Shown one piece after another: positions 1 through 26,800 of a stretch of 64,000 nucleotides of DNA. Location: contig NC_061776.1 in NCBI RefSeq assembly GCF_022458985.1, positions 11,364,591 through 11,428,590 on the forward strand. The letters run 5' to 3'. Position 1 is the first letter of the stretch. The number at the start of each line of letters is the position of its first letter. The translations under genes and the position numbers were made by a program. The notes below the pieces were generated by a model. That model was not told the origin of the DNA and did not search any database. It worked only from the letters and a program-made list of their open reading frames with translations. Origin of the DNA: Mugil cephalus. Taxonomy: Eukaryota > Chordata > Actinopteri > Mugiliformes > Mugilidae.

Positions 1-13670
<13,670 letters not shown>

Positions 13671-15615
13671 GTAAGGTCAGTATTTAATCTCCGCTTTAAC
13701 GATGCACAAAATAGCCAATTTGTTTTGGAGAAAGCGTTTGGAAAGCACACGCGCTGTAGCGTTTTTTGATGCCCAGCAGCGTGTAGTCGGCGGCAAAATT
13801 GATTTAAAAGATCACAGGCTTATTTTTTCCGCTTTCAAGGAGAGTGAGAAACACGGCTCATCACCTTCCAGTTTAATCCTCCACACTGTTCTTCTAAATG
13901 ACCTGTCATTGCTCGTGTCTGCGAGCGAAACGAAAGGCTGCTTCTCCGCCGTTATCTGTGGTGACTGTCTGAACAGCCGCAGATGTAGGACTCCATCTCA
14001 TCCACGCACCTTTCGTCAAACGACATTTAAATCTCACAAACGGCAGCATGATTTAATTTGCCTCTCGGCTGACATCCCCCCCCCCCCCCCCCCCCGGCTG
14101 TCCTCAAGTGCCCACAAACGTAAATCTATCTGAACACGATCGGTCATTAAGATAATGGAGTGATTGTAGAATTTCAGGTGATATCATCAATGTCATTTAT
14201 TTTATTTAATGTTTGTCATCTGTGCTTTCACCGTTAAATAAGATTGTGCTGATGAATCACCAAAAACTGTGGCCACTCTTTCTACACAGTTTTTGCGTGA
14301 ATGACAGCGTGATTAAACTTATTTTTGTCACTGCAGTATTTTTGTTTTTAATTTTTACATTTTTGAAATTTCAGTTGGGGGTGAAAAGAAGCCGACAGTA
14401 CAAGAAGTTGGGAGAACAAATACCAGCAAAACCTTCTTGATCAAGGAGGTGTCCTTAAGGGAAAGTAATGAGTGAAGTGACTGACACCAGACTTTTTTTC
14501 GAGCTTGTTTTGTGCTTGTTTGTTGCTCATTTGCCTCATTATAACATGACACTCCTGACGCTTCATCTAAATGCTGGGTATAAATACACTCCGGTCTACT
14601 TTGAGATCAACTACAAGGAGCAATCAATGATTCCCCCTCAAACTGATTGCCTTTCTGCAAAACATGGACAATACAGTATATTGTGTGCTTAATATATTAT
14701 GGTCTGTATTGTGCATAAAAATACAGTTACGTGATCAATCTGATTAAAATTGTCTACTTTATATCTTTGTTGTACCACAAATGTATGTTTCTGTGCATTG
14801 GAAAAACTGTGAAGAGCCACAATGCTGGCTGAAAGCTGAATGTGAATGTAAGATAACACATCTTCTTTGACACCTGCTTTATTTATTAGGACATTTTGAT
14901 GAAATGTACACTGTAATTTCTTCACAATGTCTCCACACTGTTGTACACATATCACGTTTGTTATTTGTTCTACATGCTGAGATCCATTTCTGTATATTAT
15001 GTTTATGGTAGTCGAACAATGACTAAATTATGCTGCCAGCATGATAAAAAAAAATGTGGCTATTATGGATCATTTGTATTCATTGCATCCATTGTACAGC
15101 CATGGATGATAAGAATTTTTTGACATAAACCTACTCCCAACCCCCACTGAAGATTGTCTGAGTTTTGTGGCTTTCATTTTCACAAACAAGTGAAGGAGAA
15201 AAAAAATCATCCACATAGTGGATGTCTGCTCTGCATAATGATTACAGATTGTGATGAAACACACACTTATGGTCAAATCTCAAAGAGAAGTGTCGTTGAC
15301 ATTTGTGTTTTTGACTGAAACGCCTGAAAACTAAATGTATTTCCGTTAATTGTGATGCAGAGATAAAGCTGAACAAATGTGCTACACAAACCATGTGAGT
15401 AATTCATTTTATATCATATGGATAGTTTTGCCTTTCTACGGAAATACATTTTTATACAATAATTCTAGACGTCTACATGTCAGCTGGACACATTGTGCTG
15501 ATTAAAAACAAGAAAATATTAGTGATATGATTAAAGGGTAAAATATTTCTAAATGAGAGGATTTGCACTTATTTATTTATATATGTATATATATATATAA
15601 TTTCAGAATAAACAA
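13671..15615 (+). other. Probable 3' UTR of RALYL
   Basis: Noncoding sequence after the RALYL stop codon. An AATAAA lies near 15607 and may be its poly(A) signal, giving a long 3' UTR; this is inferred from position only. A run of about 20 C sits near 14077-14096. The 143-codon open frame at 13702-14133 has no recognisable domain and runs through the C tract, so I do not treat it as a gene. Confidence 0.4.
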
Positions 15616-15748
15616 GCTATGTGAAGATGTATGTTAATTGTGATGTGTCTGAACGCACTGCTTCCTCTGTCACTGCAGGCGTTCAGATCAATCAAGATAA
15701 ATTGTAATAGCAAGATCGTAATTTTAACTCGTCCAGCTCTGGTTAATG

Positions 15749-15807
15749 ACTGGATGGATGGATGGATAGATAGATGCTTTATTGATCCCAAACTGGGAAA
15801 TTTCACA
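15749..15807 (+). repeat. GGAT/AGAT run with retroelement-type 3' end
   Basis: A short GGAT/AGAT tandem run is followed by 'gctttattgatcccaaactg', a phrase very common in fish interspersed retroelements (usually a LINE or SINE 3' end). The element family is not resolved. Confidence 0.55.
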
Positions 15808-16946
15808 ATACTTGCAGCACTGAAACATTTTCTCCTGCCAATACTGTACTTGTGCGTTTTGTTGTAACAAAGGTTAACATGCTAACAAGCTGAACTCGTA
15901 TAGTAAAACATACCTCCTTATAACTGCAAAGCTTCTTAATCATCCAGCTCACTCTGTATCTGGAAACAAATGTAAAAACAAAGGCTTGTTTGAGATCTAT
16001 TAAATCCACCTGCTTTATGTTTACCTCTTGCTTTTAGATATACCTAACACCTGAATGCTAACATTGCCATTGTTAGCATTTGTGCAAAAGTATACAGAAC
16101 CACTAGCTTGACTCTAGGTTTTTGCCATTAACCTCGCATAAACTCAGACTGAGCCCAAAGTTAAACTTCTGTGTAACCTTTCTTTTAACCTTAAACCATT
16201 TTCAAACCAAATGAGTCACAGGGGGAAGGTAAAGGCACAGAGTAATGCAAAATGTGCTCAATTTCCACTCACATTTAATTATAACATTCTTGTACATTAG
16301 TCTGGTTCCCTAACTGGCTATGAGAGTGTTCATCTATTTTTTAATACATTGCCCTTGAAAGCTACAGCCTATGAGCGAGGTGATGGTGACACAACAACAG
16401 ATGGCATTTCTAATTCAGTCACTTCATTAGCGCCAGATCATCATTTTCACAGGTTAAGGAGGGCCGGTGGCTGGGTTGCAGGTATAATTGGTTCTATCAT
16501 CGCTGGCTAGCAGCCAGTGAGTACAATGATCACTCATGCAGCTGCTCCGATATGGACAATGTTCATTGTGTGATGAACTGAATCAATCACCAGCCCGTGG
16601 AACTGCTGGAGAAATTATGAGTATAATAGGGGTCAGGATCTTTACATTACATCTGTGATTAGCAGTAGCTGAACGAGGATGCACCACTCACAGACCTATA
16701 CTGTAAGTCAAAAACTGGCAAAGTGCTAATATAGAGAAGTTAATGAGTTACATCTTCAGCATAAAATGAGAAATTTTACATAATTAAATTCTGTATGAAT
16801 TATTCATAATCCCCAGCTTTTAGCATTTACTCTGCATGGTCAGTGTTAACACATTTACTCACCCTAGTTTGTGTGTGGTTGCATGCGTTTATATGTGTAC
16901 ACTTTCAGTTGCATCTTGTATATGTGACAAATGCTATATAAATAAA

Positions 16947-16976
16947 GTTTGATTTGATTTGATTTGATTTGATTTT
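16947..16976 (+). repeat. (TTTGA)n tandem repeat after ATAAATAAAG
   Basis: Five-base units TTTGA repeat after 'gctatataaataaag', the usual tail of a fish retroposon whose body is not clear here. It lies in the RALYL-LRRCC1 intergenic region; the rest of 15.6-17.4 kb shows no gene. Confidence 0.7.
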
Positions 16977-17469
16977 AATGACATTTCCATGCACAAATGC
17001 AGCTGTGGTTAGTATTATCTTTTATCCCAGTCTCATGGAAAAAAGTCAGTTTAGATTCAGGGATGCCTTTACCAGTGGTCACTGATGACTAGTTTTGTTT
17101 CCTGACCACTTGTGAGTTTCTTGCTGCTTTAAAATATATTGATGGCTGAAAATACCATTAATAGAGTTCCTCAGCTTTAAACCGAGTTCTCTTCTTTCAA
17201 TTAAAATTAAAATATCACCTTTGAAACTCAACTTCTAATAGAAACACTGTCCTCAGCATATTCTTTTTTTGAGCATTTTCCGAGGAAAATCACGTGTTGT
17301 GAAAGAACCAGAGCATGTACCAAATAGACTTCAAGGGGAGATTATTTAACTAAATCCCATGTACACATACAAGCACATAAGTGAAAACATAAAAATGTTG
17401 CATGCTCTTAAGATGCAGCTGTGCCGATGCAGTTGGAAGTAAAGTAGACAAACCTACAACGCCTATCGC

Positions 17470-17868
17470 TGATTCTGCAGTGGGCGGAGCTAAGACGCTG
17501 TCCCGGATGTTACCATTAACAGCGTCATGTAAACAGGAAGTGAAATCCTGGAAGCGGCGAGTTTAATTCTGTTGGACTGAACGACGACAAATATTGAAAC
17601 AAACCGAACACATGACGAGTTGGCGGTCAGAAAATAAAGTCTTCACGACTTGTTGCCTACTGAAGTAAGATAAGCTGTTCTTTGCGGGCGTTAAGTTTGC
17701 CTCCTTTGTGCTCCATCGATGTCGGCTGAACTTTCTGCTCGGCTGCTAGGTAACTTAGCTGAAGATTTATCTTAAGCTTTATGCACATTAACCTTTTAGT
17801 AGCCGCAGTTTGTTGTTAAGTAATGTTTTGTTCGCAGACTTCACGTTTGATGGTTGCGCACAGTCGCT
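17470..17868 (+). promoter_or_regulatory. LRRCC1 promoter region and 5' UTR with intron
   Basis: The sequence is more CpG-rich than its surroundings, lacks a TATA box and carries a GC-box-like gtgggcggagc and an ETS-type core acaggaagtg (about 17534). A GAA|GTAAGA donor near 17665 and a tttgttcgcag acceptor ending at 17837 suggest a 5' UTR intron just before the ATG at 17869. The start site itself cannot be placed from sequence. Confidence 0.5.
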
Positions 17869-20800
17869 ATGGGAGACAAAGAGCTGTGTCTTATTGATAA
17901 GAAAATAACAAGGTAACGTCATCTAACCCTTTATAATGCAAAATCAAGCTCAGTTGTATAAAAAGTTCAGTTTATTATTTGTGGTGCGAACTGCGAATAG
18001 GTTTAAGGTATGATAGTATTGACACACCAACTGCATAACATTTTGCACTGTAATGTATGTGTGGACGAAAAATATTCATCCTATTCAAAGACCAGAACCA
18101 ATTTCAATCTAATCAGAGTGTGTATTTATGAACGTGAAAGTTATGAAAGTTATTTGCCAGTGATTCTCTCAATCAGCGAATCGTTTAGTACATATTTTTC
18201 TAATTACACTTGAGTTACTGCTACTTAATACGGTAGTATGTTAACGTTGTGTTGCTCAAATACTCTCACTTCTATAGGGTCTTTAAAAAACCCTATAAAT
18301 ACAAAAAACTGAGATAGAGAATTGTTTTTTAAATTTAACGATCTCATAGTCCCTCATAGTTGCAATCCCGAAAGGTTGTAAACACAAATCTTTAATTTTT
18401 CAGTCAATCAGCAGCAATTTTGTAAATGTTGTCTTGTTTCTCGTTATAGGACAGAAAAGGCTGCTTTTGGTGTTTTTTTGATTATCATACCAAATAATTA
18501 AAAATCACTAATACACAAAGCTACACAGTAATAAAGTAATCATTCATTGGTACAAATCGCCCTATAAGCAGATGCTTGTGTGCACTGAGTTTTACCTTCT
18601 CCTGTGAATCTGACTTTGGTTCCTTCTGTCTAGTTTGCTAGATATTCCACAGAGTCCCACTGTAACATCACTTAATCTGCACTGCAATCACATCCAAAGC
18701 ATCGAGGGACTCACCTCAGCTTGGCACCTGCGGCACTTAGACCTTTCTTCCAATTGCATTTCTAAGATTGAGGGTCTAAGTTCCCTCACTTCCCTGAGGA
18801 CTCTAAATTTATCCTGCAACTTAATCACCAAGGTTGAAGGTGAGTCCTTGGTAACCATTTATTGCAATAATAAATTCTGCAGCCTTGTGCAAGTTCTCCA
18901 AGTAATAATTAAATGATCTTGTGTTTACTCTGACGTTGCTGTCACTGCTCCACAAGCTGGTACATCATTCAGTTGTTAATGTCCTCTCCCTTTAACACAG
19001 GACTGAATGGCCTTGTGAACCTAACAAGATTGAACTTGTCCTACAATCGGATAAATAATCTCACTGGTGAGTTGACTGCCGTCTTTTTTCCTGCACCCAA
19101 ATGTGAAAGCTGACATCAGAAGATAATTCAATGCTTTTGATTCCTCATCTCCTCATTAGGCTTGTTGTATCTCCATGGCACGGAGTACAAGCTAAAGCAC
19201 CTCAGTCTCCATGGCAACAACCTGGACAACATCGATCATCTCTTGCAGTGCCTTCTGGGATTACAAGCTTTAAGAGAAGTCACTTTGAGCCAGGATGGCA
19301 GAGACAACCCTGTCTGTAGGTCACCAGGTAGGACAAGAAACATTACCACTTGTGTATACTGTGCAATATTATTATATATGGATAATTATACACTAACTTG
19401 CCGGTTCATTTGGTGCACTTATGATCATCAGCACTGCATTTTAATATAACAGTCCAGCACAAAATCATAGCTTCATGAAGGTTATGGTCTCCAGCATTTG
19501 TTTGAAATAACTCAGGGAGATGTTGATTCAACTATGTTTTCATTTTGGAGGCTGAGGTTAGTAATACTATTGTTGTACTGGCGCATGTTATATTATTATT
19601 ATAGTTTCTATTATTTTGACAACCCCATTTTAATCAGTTTGCTGGGCTAAATAACAGAAACTCTATTTCTCTCTATTTAATTTAACAGCACCACAAACTA
19701 CATCCTATAAAATGATCATACAGTTGAATTACTGCCTTTCTCACACTGTTTCAGCATAAACTAAACATTAGCAGTCATGAAAGGAGATTTAGTGCAGAAC
19801 TATTATATTACAATGCATTAGTTTTTGATAGGGAAGTTCAGTTTACTATAATGTATGAAGGATTGACACAGAGCAGCTGAACACATTTGTCGTTTTATAC
19901 AGAATAATGTTCTGTTAAATGACTTTAATCAACTAAGTTTGCAAGTCAGTGAGAGTGAACATCACTCTACTGAAGTACTCTTATTTGACATTATTTTATT
20001 TTCTGCATTAGTCAACGATGAACATCACTGTCATGTACAGAAAATGTTCAACATGATAATGATGGTTATAAAATATATAAGGTTTATATAGATAGAAAGG
20101 ATTTTATCCATACTGTATAAATAACCATTGATAGTACTCGCTATATAGATTTATACTGTATATAGATTTCTTTGTGATGTCTGTAATAAAACCTTAGTAT
20201 GTAGAGCCACTGTAGTCCATTAATCTCTCTTTATATCTTTGGTTACATATTTTCTGTTAGTTGGCTTGACAGAAGTTATATTAATGAAAAAAAACTGTTC
20301 AGTAATGCTGTGCAGCCATTATTCATACCTTTCCTGTCATGTCGCATTCACAGCAGCAGCTCTTGAAAGTGTCTCTTTTCATCTCTTTAATATAAGAAAG
20401 CATACTCAATGCACTGTTACAAGCTTTTCTGTCGGTACACATACACACACTTACATAAGCTGTGTTTGGTTCCCATTAAGTAAGGTTCATCAGTAGTGCA
20501 TATGAGGATAACATACAGAGGTTACTCTTCTTCATTTCATTATTTGATCATATGCGACAAAACTGCTACACCGTCTGATGTTTTATGAAGGCCATTGATG
20601 TGCTGCTGAATAATGGTCAAGGCTTTGTAATGCATCTGTGTTCCTGGATTATTGCAGGTTTTAGGGAGATTGTTATGCAGTCGCTTCCTCAGATCTCTGT
20701 TCTGGATGGCTTAGACCGGCTGGGAGATCCATCACCTCCAGGTCTAGGCAGTCCGTGTGATATCCCCGGTCTTGAGGACTATGTGGACCTCCTGCTCTCC

Positions 20801-23800
20801 TCAGATACAAGCCACAATGAAGCGGTAACTTTTGATGCCATGATACCATTGATTATAATTCAATTATATTATAAAATCAGGTTTCCATTTTTTTTTTATT
20901 ATATCAACATTTACTTAATCAGAGTCTCTTAAAATTAATTAATCAGCATTTAAATGTAGTACAAATAGGACGAGACCAGTGACAGAAAAAGCGTTGATTT
21001 TTAAAACAGTTAGATCATTTCTGTCATTTCAAAGTCATGAAGTTTGTCTTTAAAATATTCCAATCATGAATGTTAACCTAAAAAACACTTGAACTTAAGT
21101 CAAGTATGCAGAAGAATCTGAGTATCACAGATCAGCAGGATTTTATATGTAATTTAGTGGATTTATACTAGGACAGTGAAAGCTCAAGACTCTGATCTTT
21201 ATACCAAAAAGTTTCTTCCATATAAGGACTTCCATCTGTTTTTCTCTTGAGCAAGACCGGCTGCAGTTTGACACTCTACAACATGTATAAAGTGTCACTT
21301 TTCCTCATTACCCTGAAATACCCTCAGAAGTGCCCTGAAATGTCATATGCCTAAAATATTGATGAAACTTGCCATTATAGGTTAAAAGTGATGTCCCTCT
21401 CACAACACCCCGCATTGACCAGCTGCTGACCCAGTTTCGCCAGCGTGTTGCCTCTGAAGCGCTCCCAGATCCAGTCACACATTCAGATCCTCGGTGCTTC
21501 CATCCGATCCGTTCTGCCGTGGCTGACACAGCAGCCCCCGCTAATGAACAGCGCATCAGGAAACTAGAGCACCAGGTGTCTCGACTCATTCAGCAGGTGC
21601 ACATTTAATACTAGCACTGATTTAATAAGTGTGCATTGGTTGGTGTAAGTATTGTGTTGGTTATCCTCTATCTTTAAAACTAAACAGCACCTCACTAACT
21701 TGTTGTGTTTGGACTGTATCCCAGCTTGTGTACACAATACAATCCGGGAGACGTCAGGTTGCTCACAAATCAACTCCGAAAAAGCTATTCAGAGTCCTAA
21801 AAAGAACTGTCTTCAGCCAAAAGAACAACAAAGATTCCTCCAACAGATGGTACAGCTCATACAGAGCCCTGGTGACAACATCAGGGAATCAGTCAAGGAT
21901 TGCATGAGGAGAAATAAGACACTGTGACAAATCCACAGGAGGAACTGTTTGCCTGTGTGCTTGGAATAACCTACCTGCCTTAACAAAACTGCGTGCATGT
22001 GTACCAAAAGAGAATTTGGTGTCATAACCAATCGTCTGAAACAGATTAATTGCATTATGGTTCTCTTACTTTGTATGAAATTATTTGCTTAAATTTACTG
22101 ACTACATTTTTATTTGCCCCAGGCCCCCACAGCCAGTACGTCCTCTAACCATTCGGTGGCGATTGTACGCAAAGCCAAGAGGGACACAGACCGCACGTCA
22201 GAAAGCGAGTGTGACAGCGGGAAGGAAAACAAGAGGCGCACAAGGATTCCCAAACATCGTAACAGCTTAACATCTACAGCGAGCACCAAGGAGCCCAGGG
22301 CTAGGAGGTCAGACAGGTGATTCATCAGATTGAAGAAATTTCAGCTGCCATGTTTACACGTGTACTGCCTGGTTTTGTTATAACAAAGCTGATAACACGA
22401 AGGAGTGGTGATAAACACAATTACACACGTGTCAGAATTTCCTGACACAGAATTGATTGTGATGTAATTATTGACAGTGTGCATCTACAATTATGAATCA
22501 CAAATATGCCGCAGTGAGTGTCTCAGTGTGTTCAACACGCATCGACTTAATATCAGGTATCTTAATGACGGAGGAAATCGGGGGGCTGAACTGAGGTGAT
22601 AAATTTTCCTCTCCGAGCAGTGTTGTAAACTTTCCTCCTCCCTGTTAGAAATTACAACTGTCACCTCACTCCCATGATTAACGGCCATGCCACTGTGTAC
22701 TACCCCCTCATCTTACTTCATCAGCCACTGATGACACGTGCTTAAGATTCGGCAATTTAATTTAAGCAATCTCACAACTGTCCTCATCAGAAACCAAGGT
22801 GATTTTATCTCCGAATTCAATGCAAAGTCGTTCAAACTTTGCTTACCTACGAAGGCGAGCAAGTCTTTTGCTTTGACCTTTATTTAGCCAGACTTAAGCT
22901 GGAGGGCTGTCGAGAATCAATTTCACTGCCGGTTCAATACCTGCGATTTGTTTTATGTGCAGCGATCAGGAGAATCATAAACAGAAGACTTCAAAGTCTG
23001 CTGCGGGCACCAGGAGGAAGGCTTGCGGCACAGGAGGTACAGAGGCAGCAAGGCCAACAAGGAAGGGACCTTTGAAAACAGCGGCAGCCTCAGGCGATGT
23101 GAAAACCAAGTCCGCTGAGGAGGAGGAAACCTACAGGGTACGCCATGGATAGGTCACCTACACGCTGAATGGACTCTTCTATTTTTATTGTGTGAATGTA
23201 ATAAGTAAAAGGTTATGTGCCTTACAAGAAGAGGGCAAAATGGTAGATTTGCCTCAGTATCAACAGTAAATAAAAATGGAGAAATGGTATAAAAGATATC
23301 AACAATGGATTGATAACAACAAAACAAAGATAACAACAATGGATTTTTTTTTTCTTTCCTATTTGTGATAACAGTTTATCTTTGGTGGAATAAATCGTAT
23401 ATTTGTATTCCACTAATAATAAGTGCTACAGCCAAACATGCAACAATTTACATCTCATTATCTTGTCATATTCATTTTTTTTTACTTTATATTACTGTGA
23501 GTATGCTCTATGCTACTGAATAGTGTGCTCTGTTCCTTTTTGTTATATTTTCCCTTCTTTCCTCAAAATCCCAAAGCCTACATTTCCCACAACGCAATGC
23601 AATTACACTTGACTCAAAGTCAAGTTGTTCCATGTTTCATCTTGAAGCCAAAGCTATACTACATGTTTTCTCTTTTTCTGTACATGTGCTGCTCAGACAA
23701 TTGTGGAGGAGCGTGACCAGGAAAGAGAGAGACGCTGGAAGGCAGAACAAGCTGTGAGGAAGTTAACAGAGGAGCTGAAGTGCATGCAGACCAAGGTCGG

Positions 23801-26800
23801 CGAGGAAAAAGATCTCCAGAGCATGGCCCTGCACACCACAGACCGGTGAGAAGGAGCCTCATTCACGTGGACGCCTCCTTCCACGTGAATTCTCGCAGCA
23901 GCTCTAAAGCCGATATCGTGCTGAAAAAAAAGTTGAGCTTGCCTCTGTGGATTTGAGTTGTCAATGGCATAATGGATGCTGATCCATTTCCCCCTTCTTC
24001 ATCTTTTGTGCTGGCTCTCTCGAGCCCAGGGCCTGTCGCCTGTCTCATTCTTGAACAATGAGTGTCCATTCCACCATTAGAATTCCTTTAATGAAATCAA
24101 GCGCACATTTTGGCTCCATTACCCCAAACCTCTATAAGTACGGCTGCAGTTGAATGTGATAATAAACCTATTTAGTGTAAAGATAATAAGCCTACGCATT
24201 CTCCCTGATTATATACCTCATATTTAAATTCCAGAGGCTGTAATTATCTATACTTAAAAATTCCTATCTCTATTGTTGCACACGTGAGGCCATATTGCTT
24301 CTGTGGTGTGCAGATATAGCAAAGAAGCAGGTGTGACTGTCCTGTGCTTTGTTTTCATCATGTCCTGCTGAGATAAATCTGCGTTATGGTTGTAATTAGA
24401 GGCCTGGTGATGTGCGTATGTCAGCAGTATAACGCAAATCAATCTTAGCTGTCATTTTCTAATGACACTGAACGCAGCTGTGTCTGTTGACTTCTGCTCT
24501 CATCAGGAGACAGATGACGGAGAAGTGGCTCATCGAGGTAGATTGAAAAAGGGCAGTTGTGACATAGTTCTACATTCTTGGTGTTTCTTTGCTGTGCACT
24601 GTGCTGATTCATTCCCTTTCCACCGTCTCTCCCCTGAAATAAGATTCTGACTGTGGTATAATGTTTCACTTGTTATCACATATTTAACGCTGGGAGATAA
24701 AAGACAGAGGACAGTGAAGGGCATCTCAAAAATTGGTAGCGGTTTCCCGATACGTATATACAGCAAAAAGTTTCATTTGTGGTTTTTATCTTATCAAATT
24801 TTCCTGTCCATCCAGGCTGAAAGACTTGTTGCTGAAAGAGCGATCGGGCCGCTCTGAGTTGCAGGCTCGTGTCGAGGAGCTGGAAGGGAGGTGTCGGTCT
24901 CTAACTCAGCAGCTGGAGCAGGCCCGCAGCAGTGAAGAACAACACAAGGCTGCACTGCGCAGACTGGAGGAAAGCATCTCCCACGGAGAAGCACTCAGAG
25001 CTTGCCAGCAGGCTGAAGAGGTACAGATGGTAGTTTCCCTCAGAGCGCATCACACTGATGAAGATGTAGTCAGGTGATGTTAATCAGCTCTCAACTAAGG
25101 CGAGTTTATTCCGAGTGTTTCTGCTTCTCCTACAAGCTGTTTGTTCATTATTAGTACCACTGTTTCATTAATGTAGCCCATAGAGTGGTTATGTACAGAG
25201 AGGCCGAGGGATTCTGCAGAGACACAGTCAGGCAAACATACAAAGCATGTGTTGGCCTTCCCTCAGATGAAGCGGCACCAGGAGCTGGAGAACAAGGCAG
25301 CAGCTCTGAGGAGGGAGTTGGATATCCAGAGATCCTCGGTACGACAGCACAAAGACAAAATACAGCAGCTGCATGAACTGCTGGCATCCAGGGAACAAGA
25401 GCACAGGTACAAATGAAGGGATTTACTGTGAAACACTAGTTTTGCAAGGAAGTTGTTCCTGTTTTAAAAGTCCCTGGCAACCTCTTCTTTTAAATCATGT
25501 GCTTATTTTGGTGCTACAACGGTGCAACGGTGGTATTTATCAGCATTTGAATCAGAAATGTGATGATAGTTCTGGCGTCCATACATTGATCGTTGCTATT
25601 TTAGGTGCACTTGGTTGGAGAAATTAGGGGTTTTTAATTGTAGCATTATTCTTCTACACATTTATGATATTAATTTAACACGTTTGAGCATTGAGCTCAC
25701 TTCTCACAGCATTCAGCGAACTTGGAATATACACTCTGTATTTTATGTTACTGTTCATGTTTCATGTTAAAACACATTAAAACATGCAGGCTGTCTCATT
25801 TCTGTAAAGACAAATGGGTCAGTGTCTTCTCTATATTAGTTTTTTCTTCTCCCCAAAGAAAACAGCTGGAGCTGCGCTTACAACCTGGCGGCGCAGATTT
25901 TCGCGAGGCAGTGGCGAAGGAGGTGGCTTCGTTGGAAGAGAGACACAGGCACCGGGAGACGGACCTGCAGGAGAAACTGGCAGCGGGCCGGAAACAGTAC
26001 GTCGCTCTGGAGGACGAGTTCCGCATGGCGCTAACCATCGAGGCTGCTCGCTTCTCTGAGGTCTGCTAAAAAGATGGACACCTGCCATCCAGATGGCCTG
26101 TAATCACTGTAATGTTGTTCTGGATTTTACACTACATTGTTTAATTTGATGGGTGATTACTTTGTACAGTAAAAAGTGAAATGGCTGAACTTGAATTGAC
26201 TCCATTATGGTCACAGATAAGTTGGATTTATTTCAGCCTCACGCTGAGATTGAATTAGGATCATTTGACTCTGGACAAGTACTCTGTGATTACCACAAGA
26301 AGGAAGCTTTACAAAAAAGATTTCAATCAATTCACATTCTCTTGTTAAAGTCAGAAGTTCTGGTGGTTCATCCAGCCTCAACGTAAAATGTAATGTTATG
26401 TTTGATTGCTACGGCTTGCACAATTTTCTCTTTAAGGCAGCCATTTTTGACCTTTGAGAAAAGTCTGAATAAGATACAGATTACCAGCCACTACTTTCTG
26501 TAAATACACAACTCTGGAAACTATTTTGTCAACATCAGTGTTGATACTGATTGATGAAAGTGTAAACTCAGGTAGTGTCCAAGTCCTTCGCTCTGTTCAA
26601 CGTCTAGATTTCTCATTGACATTCAGTCCCACACCCTTGCTTTCCTTCTGTAGGTGAAGCAGGCGTGTGATGAGATCACTGCCGAAGTGATGGAGCTTAA
26701 GGCAACCCTCGCCCAGTGCCAGCAGAGGGAGAAGAAATCAGGCTCTCTGGTGCAGGAACTCACAACAATGGTCAAAGAACAGAAGGGCCGCATCTCTGAG

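Noticed and set aside
13702..14133. 143-codon + strand open frame after RALYL
   Set aside because: It has no domain, runs through a C homopolymer giving a proline run, and lies where the RALYL 3' UTR is expected.
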